Source: Aphrophora alni
Lineage: Eukaryota; Arthropoda; Insecta; Hemiptera; Aphrophoridae
Reading direction: 5' to 3'
Assembly (NCBI GenBank): GCA_963513935.1
Contig: OY740774.1
Span: 29,531,949-29,595,948 of the forward strand
DNA length: 64,000 nucleotides
Part shown: positions 47,301 through 57,030 of the stretch, in pieces
How positions within the stretch are numbered: the stretch's first letter is position 1
How the letters are laid out: each line of letters opens with the position of its first letter
The notes under the pieces: model-generated
The model's database searches: none
The model's input: only the letters and a program-made list of their open reading frames with translations
Told to the model about the DNA's origin: nothing
Translations under genes and position numbers: made by a program

Positions 47301-49164
47301 AAGTAACAATATACAAAATAATGTAGGGCCTCAAAGACAAGAACTTTGTTACAGTGTCTGAAAAACCAGTCTGAGTACTCAATCACCATGTAATAAACAC
47401 ACGCCAAAATTCAGTGTTTGATTTTATTAATTGGTGTAGTGGGATAGTTATTGTATTGATATACGTTGAAGCAACGTTCCAAACTAAAAAGCTGATAAGA
47501 GTAGAATCCGTAACTAAGTTCTATTTGGGACTTAAACCTCTAGAGTCGCAAAGTCTGAGGCAACTAATTTGTTTTGAATTACTCCTTATTAATTGGTTTT
47601 AGTTTAAGTCCACAGACGCCGCCTTTGAAAATATACTTATATATTTAAACAAGACTGTTAACGTACTCCTCTTTTGGCATAAACAAGTTCACAGAGCAAA
47701 TCGTATTTGAATAAAATTGAGCTTTTAATAATGAGAGTCAAGGTTCATTTTTTTGTGAGTATCAATCATTCCAAAACTATATTTATTAATTTGTAAAAAA
47801 ATTTACTTGCGTATTAGCACACGTGTCGATATTATTGATGTATAATTCAAATTTGAACGAAAATTATATTTGGTGTTATACATTTAACATACGATAGGTT
47901 CCATATATCGGACAGACATGATAAGATTAAAAACCTCTTTCTTTCCACTCATAGAACAACAAAAAGTTTATATCAGGAAAAAAGCTCGAAATAAATTCTT
48001 AAACAAATTACATAAATTTCTTCATACTACGAATATTTGAAGAAATAAAATACAGATAAATTTGTGCTCAGCAAAAAAGTAAAAAGAAAACTGAACTTAT
48101 TAAAAAAAAACTGGAACCAAACCTCGTAGATAACGTCAGACCTTGTGTATTATTAGCTTATTAACGAAAAATTACAATTAACAAAATATATTTCTTGGAT
48201 CCAAAATTTAATAGATCACGGTATCATAGGACAAAATTGGACCGGGAAAGGAATATATTAAAATAGGCTCACCAAAACCGCTTCAGCAATTTGGACTTTC
48301 ATACACATCAGATTCCTTAAAAGTATTCCTTTTAGAATGGTGCAAAGATAAACAACACCAGGTTTAGTTCAAACACTGTACGGCATATTAATGTATAGTA
48401 TTCAACAACTGGAGACAGCTATAATATTATAATGTTGAATTGAAATCTCTGAAATTTAATTTAGTCAAATCTAAAGAGGGTTATATAATTTGTGAATACA
48501 TTTTCATTCGATTAAGGTGATAAATTGGTTATTTTTGGTTTGCTCTTCAATAATTTAGCAACACATTATTACATCCATTACTTTAAAAGACGACACATAT
48601 TTTCTTAAATTCCTTTGGATCCAAAAGCAGCCACCAAATCAGCAGCAAGAGTTAACGACCCCTTCTATTCTAATCACCGATGTAAATTTCCAAGTCTAAT
48701 TGCACGCAAGAGAGCACAGCAGAGCTACAATTAATTTGAAATCCCTCCCTCCATCCTTAAATAACGCACCCCTCTAATCTTTGCACTACACTTAAGGATT
48801 TAAATTTTAGGTAATGAGAATACGGGTTGTTAAAATGTCCTAACAATTGAATTAAATTATATTACAATCGAAAATGTTAAGCAAAATTATATTTTCTTGT
48901 AAAACCAAATCATTTAATATCACAAACATTGAATAGTTGTGTTGTTATTTATTGATTAACTTACTCTCACATTTATAATGTTATAGCAAAAGTTATAACA
49001 AATAGATTGTTGACATTGTCAACAAAACAGGAGTGGCTTTCAATATACGTAATTTAATCATACAAACAAAAACCGTTAATAAGAATCTATATTAACTTCA
49101 CCTAAGAATTCGTCAACACTCTAATAAGTCATACAAGTTCTCGTATTTGAGGCCTTAGTTAACT
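47301..49164. other. Spacer at the centre of the inverted duplication
   Basis: About 1.9 kb not clearly self-complementary. Frames at 47150-47407 (minus) and 47414-47602 show no domain. A composition island at 48600-48800 is listed separately. Confidence 0.45.
48600..48800. promoter_or_regulatory. Candidate regulatory island at the centre of the inverted duplication
   Basis: Non-coding and C/A-richer than its flanks: AAAGCAGCCACCAAATCAGC, AACGACCCCTTCTATTC, GAGAGCACAGCAGAGC, CTACAATTAATTTG and CCCTCCCTCCATCC. It has no second copy in the window although the surrounding arms are duplicated. The call rests on composition and homeodomain-like AATTAATT words only. Confidence 0.22.
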
Positions 49165-49430
49165 ATTTTAATTGTTAGCAAAGACCTCTCGGTAATCATT
49201 GTCTTTTTTAAAAAGGAAAAATATTATAAAATAAAGCCTTTATTCTAGATCTTGAATAATAGCATCAGGGTGAGAATAGAACAAGATTTAGTACATATAA
49301 ACCTGATAGGAGATATGAAAATAAGGAATCTAACCAAAGATTACGTGAAAAAAAAATGTAGATTCAGTTAAGGGATTCGGAATATACAACGCTCTACTCT
49401 TTAAAGCCCATACACTTAGGATACATCCGT
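49165..49430 (+). repeat. Interspersed repeat family A (sense, tandem unit 1)
   Basis: Shows AAAGACCTCTCGGTAATC, ATAGCATCAGGG, AGAATAGAACAAG, GTAGATTCAGTTAAGGGATTC and a tail ending in ACTTAGG. Start of a three-unit head-to-tail cluster. Confidence 0.65.
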
Positions 49431-49439
49431 ATAAAGAAA

Positions 49440-49645
49440 TATTGATGCATTAACCCGTCTGGTAAATTAGTTATTTAAAATTAGAATTCTCTAATGTCGA
49501 AAACAAACAAAATTTTATCAAAAGATATATGTTGGGAAAGGTGAAGAAAGGGATCTAAACCATTTAGATAGAAAAGGTGAAAATTTAGTTAAGATTCCTA
49601 GAGATTTTCAATGCCCATACTCAATAGTGTGAGATACTTATGATG
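49440..49645 (+). repeat. Interspersed repeat family A (sense, tandem unit 2)
   Basis: Begins after ATTGATGCATTAACCCGTCT and GGTAAATTAG, then AATTCTCTAATGTCG and GTGAAGAAAGGGATCTAAACC. Unit 3 has the same lead-in (TAAATTAACCGGTCTGG), giving a true ~215-bp tandem spacing. Confidence 0.6.
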
Positions 49646-49880
49646 CATCCTTATATAAGGCATTGATAAATTAACCGGTCTGGTAATCTACAATGTGTCA
49701 TCTACAAGTCGAATGCTCTAATTTCGGAAACAAACAAGAGTTGGTCAACAGGGAACTGAAAGGAAATCTGAGAGAAAGGTATTACATGAAACAAGTTGTA
49801 GATTCACTTCGGATCCATCACAATTGCTAAGCCCGTACTCATTATAGTGAGCTCACGAGGGTTTGAGATCTTACATTATG
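49646..49880 (+). repeat. Interspersed repeat family A (sense, tandem unit 3)
   Basis: Shows CGAATGCTCTAATTTCGG, CAAGAGTTGGTCAACAGGG, GTAGATTCACTTCGG, TTGCTAAGCCCGTACTC and the terminal palindrome as ATTATAGTGAGCTC. Confidence 0.65.
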
Positions 49881-50294
49881 CCAGGTTAAATACTGTATCA
49901 AGAAATACTTCAGAGTTACGGGCTATCTATTACCGTGATCTCGTGTCACCGAGACCTTTAAAACTTAACATAACATATCTAAAATATTAAGAGTATTCAA
50001 ATATTAACAGGCTCCGTGTTTCTAAATAATTGTTCACTTAAAAGACTACAATTATAAAATAAGAAGCACTTTAACAAACAATTACATCTTTTGATGTAGA
50101 AATGACTAAGTTAAGGAACAATAAGGGTTGGAATTTAATGAATAACAATTTATAAACATCTTCTTTCACCCTCTCAGTATATCTCTAATGGCCACGTCAT
50201 TACTAATAATAATATTTCATATTTTGAAAGGCTATAGATCAGAAGTACTCTTGATCCAAAGGGATGAATTATCTCCCTTAAATATAATTTTTAT

Positions 50295-50465
50295 TCACTT
50301 GTAAAATCTACATAGCCATCAGTTAAAATAAATAAAACAATTTCTTATTTTTTTTACTTGTAAAATCTACAAAGATAACTGCTGAAGTAAAGAAAACAAT
50401 CTCTTAATTTTCTTTTTCACTTGTAAAATCTACAAGGCACCAGCTGAGGTAAATGAAACAATTAC
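50295..50465 (+). repeat. ~60-bp tandem triplicate inside the right arm
   Basis: Three diverged head-to-tail units, each starting ACTTGTAAAATCTACA and ending near AAACAATT/AAACAATC (starts near 50298, 50358 and 50422). The matching places in the left arm (about 46130-46195) and in block B copy 2 (about 56180-56245) carry a single unit, so the expansion is specific to this arm. Confidence 0.75.
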
Positions 50466-50509
50466 ACCGGTAAATATTATAGAAACCTATATACATGAAA
50501 CTAATTGTA

Positions 50510-50735
50510 ACCTTAAGGGTTCACAATGGTGTAAGGCATGGAAAAAAGAAACCGAACTGGATATACACATTTTTCATGTAGTTTTTGGTTAGCCATCAAT
50601 CCACTTTTTCATCTCTCCTATTAGGTCTCTTTTGACCCAGACATTGTTAGAGTATTAGAGGACTATTTAATCTTCATTTTATTTCTCTTCTTCTTTTCTT
50701 ATAAGGCGATCATCAACGAAAGGTTTATCAAATTG
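50510..50735 (-). repeat. Interspersed repeat family A (antisense copy)
   Basis: Shows CTTAAGGGTTCACAATGG, TTTTTCATCTCTCCTATTAG, GACCCAGACATTGTTAGAG and TTATAAGGCGATCATCAACG. Confidence 0.6.
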
Positions 50736-51619
50736 GAAAAAAAAGAAAAATTGTTTGGAAGGAATGCAAATTATTATTAACGTTTATGGAATACAAATTC
50801 TGTTTAGTTATTTTATTGTTACTTCTTATTAAATTATCAAAGAATTACTTCATCTATTTAATTTTTGTGGTTTTCGTGTGTCGGATGCATCACACGACCA
50901 TATTTCCTGTTCATCTTCAGTTAGGTTTGTGTCTTTCATCTTTGATGACAGGTATCTTAACCACTTTTTAACACCTCCCCGCCCGACCCTGACAGAATTA
51001 CTGTAAGTTTATATTACTACCATTTGAGATAAGTTTTTCTTCGGACAGACCTCTTGCTATACTGATTCAAGGTGGAACTACTACTGAGGTAGTGTTCCTA
51101 ATTTTACAAATAAATTCCCGCATAATATCAGAATTTGAACGACAGAACTTGAAAAGCTTTAATTGAACTTATGTTTAAATATTTCTGTGTCAAGCTCCAA
51201 CTATAAAAATATTCGTAACCGCAAACCTACAATATTACAATGATTTAAAATATTATTAAAGTAAATACCAACATAAAAACGTATTAAACTGACCGGGACA
51301 GCAGGGTGGACCAACAATAAATAATATGCGGAATATCTTAGCGCCAATCACTATAAAAAGGTTGTTACATTACAGCAGAAAGACTTATTGTATATAGCGT
51401 ATAAGTTATGACAATAAATTAACACTTTTTAGAAAATATACTATTATCACTAATATGAGAATATTAATTAAATTATAAACTTAAATAACTATATTTTTAT
51501 TCGTTATAAGTGGCAATATTATTTAAAAGCACCCAATATTTTATGGTCAACAGAACTAGTATTTATTAGCTGTTACAATTATTAGTAAAAATTGTTTTTA
51601 ACTATAACTGTCTTTTTTT

Positions 51620-51620
<1 letters not shown>
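50736..51620. other. AT-rich spacer within the right arm
   Basis: No gene. The frame at 50786-50971 has no domain. A less AT-rich patch lies at 50970-51110. Confidence 0.4.

Positions 51621-51621
<1 letters not shown>

Positions 51622-51665
<44 letters not shown>
51622..51665. repeat. (TA)n microsatellite
   Basis: About 22 TA units, absent from the corresponding place of the left arm. Confidence 0.95.
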
Positions 51666-51667
<2 letters not shown>

Positions 51668-51780
51668 CATATTTTAATATTTATAATAGTTAAAAATGTC
51701 ATTCTGAGCAATGTTACTTGTTATCATTTCAAACTTTCCATGAATACTGAGCAAAGCGTTCTGCCTATACAATTCAACCT

Positions 51781-52026
51781 TTACAGAAAGCACTGACAAG
51801 AAGTGACTGGACTGAGTTTTGGGGGTTGTAAAGTAATTAATTGAGACAGTGCTCAGCGTTTAGTTTTCCCTTGTTAGCCACCAAAGCTCTTGATTTATAC
51901 AATGGCGGGGAGTTTACGTTTACTGTCTTACGAGAGGGTTCGTAGATTGGGATAACACAACTGGGGAGTCCTGGAGACTGTGAAATGTAATTGTGTAGTT
52001 CTTTTTAGTTACGATTCTAAAGAAAA
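51781..52026 (-). other. Highly conserved 246-bp core, right copy
   Basis: Inverted partner of 42738-42983 with about 98% identity by eye and no length change. The flank from 52027 to 52270 still aligns with 42490-42737, but with many substitutions and indels. There is no frame in common with the left copy that lacks stops. Confidence 0.85.
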
Positions 52027-52362
52027 CCTTTCATTAAAATAACTAATTTGTAGAGATTGTTTAAGTTTTAAAATATGTAGGTGAAGACTAATAGTGAAAT
52101 TTAGTCTAGAAAAATAAAAAAATTTAAAATGTTTTCTAATCTACCTGGTTTATCCGAATAGAGCTTTAATTAAGATAATGGTTTCCAAAATCAAATCTGC
52201 ACGTTGCTGCTAGGCGTAAATGACAAGATACAATTTCATCGTTGTATCGTAAATCATATATCTTTTTACTTACCCAGTGTTATCAGTAGTATAAATACCC
52301 CGAATCTACTTCTATTGCTTGTTGTTAAGAGCAAAACACCAATCAGTTATCACCAAATAATA

Positions 52363-52401
52363 TTTAGGATAAGTTTAGGATGAGTTTAGGATAAGTTTAG
52401 G
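52363..52401 (+). repeat. 11-bp tandem repeat
   Basis: Three and a half units of TTTAGGATAAG, the second reading TTTAGGATGAG. Confidence 0.9.
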
Positions 52402-52545
52402 TGCAACTATAGGAATAATAGGTTTTACTTAAATATTAAAGTATACTTTTAAACATTTGTTTAGAAGGAAAACCTTTCTACTTACATTCACTTATCACCC
52501 GTAATTGTGGTACAATTGTAAAAAAATCAGTAATATTGAAAATAA

Positions 52546-52547
<2 letters not shown>

Positions 52548-52618
<71 letters not shown>
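52548..52618. repeat. (TA)n microsatellite
   Basis: About 35 TA units. The minus frame at 52478-52663 is the Tyr-Ile translation of this array and is not a gene. Confidence 0.95.
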
Positions 52619-52620
<2 letters not shown>

Positions 52621-53154
52621 AGATGGTGACATATATTAAATTTGAACCCCACGTTTGTAGCATCCAAGTTGCTTTAATTAAATATGAAAACTTCTTTTAA
52701 ATAAAAATAGAAATTAATATACAAAACCCTGATTGCCCGTCATGATATTAGGTTTTAACAAAAACATTTAATTGATCAAATAAATTACATTGACCGTAAT
52801 TCCAACTTCAGATAAGCATAAGAGCTCTCACATATGAGGTGATCAAGTAAACCAAAACTTTAAAAATACTTTAAAAAAAACACTCCACAAAACAAATATA
52901 AACATAAAGTAAGTCTAAACGGGTTGGTAAGCATGACAGTAACTCATGAGGGAGACTGCTGAACTTGGTATATCTCCTGTCTTATGTTGTGTAGGTGTGT
53001 TTGGCTGTGTTATGTGTTATATATCAATGATAATTGAGAGTTTACAAATAGTTTGGTCGTAACATACGATGGTATTTATCTACCTGGAAGACTGTCCATA
53101 TGTGTATTGTGAGTATCACTAGACTTTATGTGTTCATTCTTATAAAGAAACATA

Positions 53155-53390
53155 TTTTCCAGGTCTCACTTTAAGGATTACGAGATCGAAATCCCAAGGT
53201 AGTTTATTCTACACTTTTTTAACGTAGTTTTAAGTTAGATTCCTTCCTATCATCATTGTTATCAGACCTACCTAAACAAACTTCTTGTTATCTTCTGACC
53301 CTGACGATATTAGTGTATTCGAGGGACAGGGGTCATAATTTTATGTTTTATTCCAACATTTTATGATGACCCCTGTTTTTAACAACAAGA
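53155..53390 (-). repeat. Interspersed repeat family A (antisense copy)
   Basis: Shows GTTTTAAGTTAGATTCCTTC, ACTTCTTGTTATCTTC, TGACCCTGACGATATTAGTG and TATTCGAGGGAC. This copy sits at the outer boundary of the right arm. Confidence 0.65.
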
Positions 53391-53649
53391 AAAAAAAGAA
53401 ATATACATATATACTCGTATTTTTCGCTTCGGAACTAAGCAATCTAACAACTAAGTAATATGAGACCAGTTCTGTTGTCTTTGTACCCAAAATATGTAAA
53501 GTTAAATGAGTTTACATCAAGTTTATAAGTAGCATTTATATTTTACACCTACACATATTTAAATTACAATTTTAAAGTTTTTTACATAGAGACCGGTCCT
53601 TCTTAATGTTATAAATTAAAATATATCTATATATCATTGATAATAAATT
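53391..53649. other. AT-rich spacer
   Basis: No feature seen. Confidence 0.5.
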
Positions 53650-53875
53650 AAAATACAAAATTTTCACATATTAGTTTATTAAACAAACGCGTTTGAACTA
53701 AATATCGCTATCTTCATTGATCTAGACAATGACCTATAATAAGGAAACTACAACCGTTTGAATTATAATCAGTTTTAGTTTGATTTTTGTAGCTCATGTA
53801 TCACAAAGATGGCGCCATTATCATTGAAAAGTGTTTAAATAAATAAACTTATTTCTGAGAAATTGTATTCAAGTT
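53650..53875 (+). repeat. Palindromic element H, copy 2 (inverted partner 39740-39975)
   Basis: Shares with the reverse complement of the 39.8-kb copy the boxes CTATCTTCATTGAT, CCGTTTGAATTATAATC, CATGTATCACAAAGATGG and TTATTTCTGAGAAATTG in the same order. Confidence 0.5.
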
Positions 53876-54094
53876 TTTTTTTTTTTAAAACAAGGTCAAT
53901 ATTTATTTATTTTGAATAATAGATTATTGTATCTTTAATTTATATTGAATTAGATTTTATTAAAACTAATAAACTCTTCATCTATCTTTCGTTGTATACC
54001 AAAGAAAGTGTTATAATATGAGTTGGTAGATGCTCCCACTTATAGCCAAATTAATACAAAGATTTTACAGTTGTGTAAATTGAGTTTCAAAATT
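53876..54094. other. AT-rich spacer
   Basis: The frame starting at 54023 runs into family A and block B and is not coding. Confidence 0.5.
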
Positions 54095-54370
54095 TCCAAG
54101 AAACACTTAGGATCTCACTACATTGAGTACAGGCGTGACAATTTCGATAAGATCATCTGGATTTATACCTTTTTTATATATTTATGGGTTATATCTCTCT
54201 CTTTCATCATTGCTAACTGCACTCTCTTTTGATCAACTCTTGTTCGAACCCTAACATTATTAGATTATTCGAAGGTTAGAGATTTAAAAATATCATTTTT
54301 CATTTTAAAATTTGTTTTCATTGTTTGTCGTTGATGAGCGAGATGTTTTTTTCCTCTTAACAACAAGAAC
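54095..54370 (-). repeat. Interspersed repeat family A (antisense copy)
   Basis: Shows CATTGAGTACAGGCGTGAC, GGTTATATCTCTCTCTTTC, TTTTGATCAACTCTTG, ACCCTAACATTATTAGA and GTCGTTGATGAGCGAGATG. It is the counterpart of the 43.8-kb copy. Confidence 0.65.
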
Positions 54371-55939
54371 AAAATTCAATCAAGACTGTCTATTATTAAT
54401 ATAGACAATAGAGGTATATATTATATTCATCACCATTTTACATTCTTTACAACTAATAACCTATAAAAGTTTTTTAAATGGTAGTTAAAATAAATATACT
54501 GTTAGTTAAAAAAATATAAAACGCAACGATATTAGAGACTATGATAACGTTACAAATCTTATGGTTATATTGATAACCATGTCTTACTCACTGTGTTGTA
54601 GTAAAAACAAATCACATAATTAGGTTAATTTAGGAGGTCATGTTCATAGAAGCGTACTGGGGTCCCAAAATGATTATCCCTTCTACGTCCCTAGGCCTAA
54701 ACACACAGTGATTTACTTAAACTCTGCCTTCGCAAATACAAGAATTTTATCATAAATTACACTGTCTGGGATTGTAATATTGTGGTAATTTAACAAATTG
54801 TTGTTTGTAAAATTAATTCATAAATGAAAAATCTAATACGACTTAAATTATATTTAAAATCTCGTTCCTACATATATGTGTTGTAATTCAAAAACTTGTC
54901 CCAACTTATATGTATCACTTACATGATAAGACGAGTGTTGTTAAAGTGCCTTGTTTAACGATCTCGGTATTTGTAACAACACATTTCCCTAAGGTGCAAA
55001 AAATGACTTTTAGTTTCATGCAGACTTTAGGAAGAAATATCCGAAAATCTTTAAAATATCTAATACACATTGAAATAATCAAATATTTTATTTTTCAAAA
55101 AACTATTTCTTCAATGAATAATAATATAAATTTGACCGTCTGTCAATAGCTAAAGTTGAAAAATTAAACAACTTAATGTTAAATTATTTTAAAGTGCAAT
55201 ATTATATTAAATTTGTTATATATTGACAAATAAAAAGATGATCTTCAGCTATAAACGACTTTTGGCTGATATGTTTTAATATATTAGTGTAGTTATTTTT
55301 AAACAATAAAACGTTTAGCAAACAATATCTTCTACTAATATATGTACTAGATATAATATATTACATACAACTTCTCAATTTTGAACTCGTGATTTAGATT
55401 TTAGAAATTTTACGAACATTTTAAATACTAAAGAAGCTAATTTTGTTATATAAGGTAATCCCTAATGCTCCAAAGTGATATACAGTATACTAAAATTATA
55501 AATAGGATTATCTCATCGAGTGACACATCAATATAAAAGAAATAATCAGCAGTGAAAAACCATAAGTAAGAGATGGTCTTTGTTGTCCTTAACCAGAATC
55601 CTACCTAACTAAAATAACACGTAGCTGCTAAAATTAAGTTACTTTTAATTTAGGTTTATACAGAGTTTGAATGAAACGCAGGTTGTTAAATTAGAAAGTA
55701 GTAGTTGGCATAGTAAAACTATATCTGGGGAGTGTACAAATGAAAATTTAATAAGTATGTCTTGGAGTATCTTCTTGGAAATCACATTCATCGTATACAA
55801 GAGTATTATAACCCTGATTTAATTAAAAACACAACTTGTATTCGATACACGTCAATAATAGTTTACATTGCTGTCAAACGAATCATGTTTTTTGTTGTCA
55901 AACCTTTCGGGCATTGTCGCTTTATAAAAAAAATGCTTT

Positions 55940-56135
55940 ATAACCCTCGAATGCTCTCATAACGTCAGGGTAGATAGTCAACAAGAGTTGATCAAGAGAA
56001 ACCTGAAAGGTAAGATGAAGGAGTGGGGTGAAGGATAAACCAAGAATATATGAAAAACCTTTAGATCCAGTTCGGTTTAATCTGGTTGTCCACTTCTTTA
56101 CTCACTATAGTGAGCCCTTGAGACTATAAATAGTT
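55940..56135 (+). repeat. Interspersed repeat family A (sense copy)
   Basis: Shows TCGAATGCTCTCATAACGTC, CAACAAGAGTTGATCAAGAG, GATCCAGTTCGG and the intact terminal palindrome CTCACTATAGTGAGCCC near 56113. Confidence 0.65.
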
Positions 56136-56779
56136 TTATATACAAAGTTTCCCTCTATTTCTTCGTATGCAATTGTTTTATTTGAAAAAAGTAGCTGTTT
56201 CAGATGTAGGATATATAGATTTTAAAAGTAAAATAAAATAATATTTAAGGGAAGATATTTTCTCCCCTTTGATCAAGAGTACTTGATCTATAGCCTTTTA
56301 CAATAATTAAAAAAAATAAAAATAATGATTTTGCCATTAGAGATATACTGAAGGGGTGAAAGGAGGCCCCTATCAACATCTATCAATTGTTGTACAATAA
56401 AATCCAACACTTATTGTTCCATCCTTTTAATCTAAAACATCTTTTAATGAGTAATTGTTTGGTAACTTTCTTCTTGTATTATAATCTTTGTCTTTTAAGT
56501 ATCTAATAAATTTATTACACGAATTATGTTAATATTTTCATGACAATGTAATTAATATATAATTTTGAAAGTTTGAAAAGTCATTGTGACACCAGATCAT
56601 AGTAAAAGATACCATGTAACTTAAAATCTAAAAATGACGATTGGTAATTCTACCGTGAACTGGTTGTATTTGTATTATTCAAATTCCTTAAAAATGTTGA
56701 AGAATTACGTTTGTGAAACAGCTAAAGTGACGGTTTTGTTAGTGCACAGACTGTACGTCATTTACTCTAAATATTTCCA

Positions 56780-57030
56780 CTTATATTAAATTACTATATC
56801 GATACAGCTACACTAATACACAACATGATTAGATAAATTCCTGTATTAACCAAACATCGACCTCTGCGCTAACCCCGCCACCTAAATAACCCTCTGAGTT
56901 ACACACTCCAGCTGCATCATTTCCCAGGATCTCCCATCAGATAATCCGCAGCGACACTACAAATCAGTGCTGCCTCGTGCAATAACACTATAATTAGTTG
57001 TAACCTTAATTAAGGCTTATTAGTTTACTG
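56780..57030. promoter_or_regulatory. Candidate regulatory island
   Basis: A sharp C-richer island: CATCGACCTCTGCGCTAACC, CCGCCACCTAAATAACCC, CAGATAATCCGCAGCG, CTATAATTAGTTG and CCTTAATTAAGG. Non-coding, single copy in the window. It has Bicoid/Otx-like TAATCC, GATA-like and homeodomain-like words. Function is inferred only. Confidence 0.28.

Larger units (their letters stand above)
49165..53160 (-). repeat. Right arm of the large inverted duplication (partner 41000-47300)
   Basis: In reverse complement this arm follows the left arm, but is shorter. It lacks the family C copy and most of the 44.1-45.9 kb section, and it gained a (TA)n array at 52548-52618. The best blocks are 49870-50340 and 51725-52270. 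Arm asymmetry indicates deletions or insertions after duplication. Confidence 0.75.
54095..56620 (+). repeat. Block B, copy 2 (direct copy of 43815-46550)
   Basis: Keeps order and orientation with the left arm of the inverted duplication. The best block is near 54690-54740 (GGCCTAAACACACAGTG with TTACTTAAACTCTGCC), followed by AACAACACATTT (54975), TAAAATAACACGTAGCTG (55611), AGAGATATACTGA (56339) and AATAAAATCCAAC (56397). The frames at 54910-55149 and 55762-55962 are not preserved in copy 1. Confidence 0.7.
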
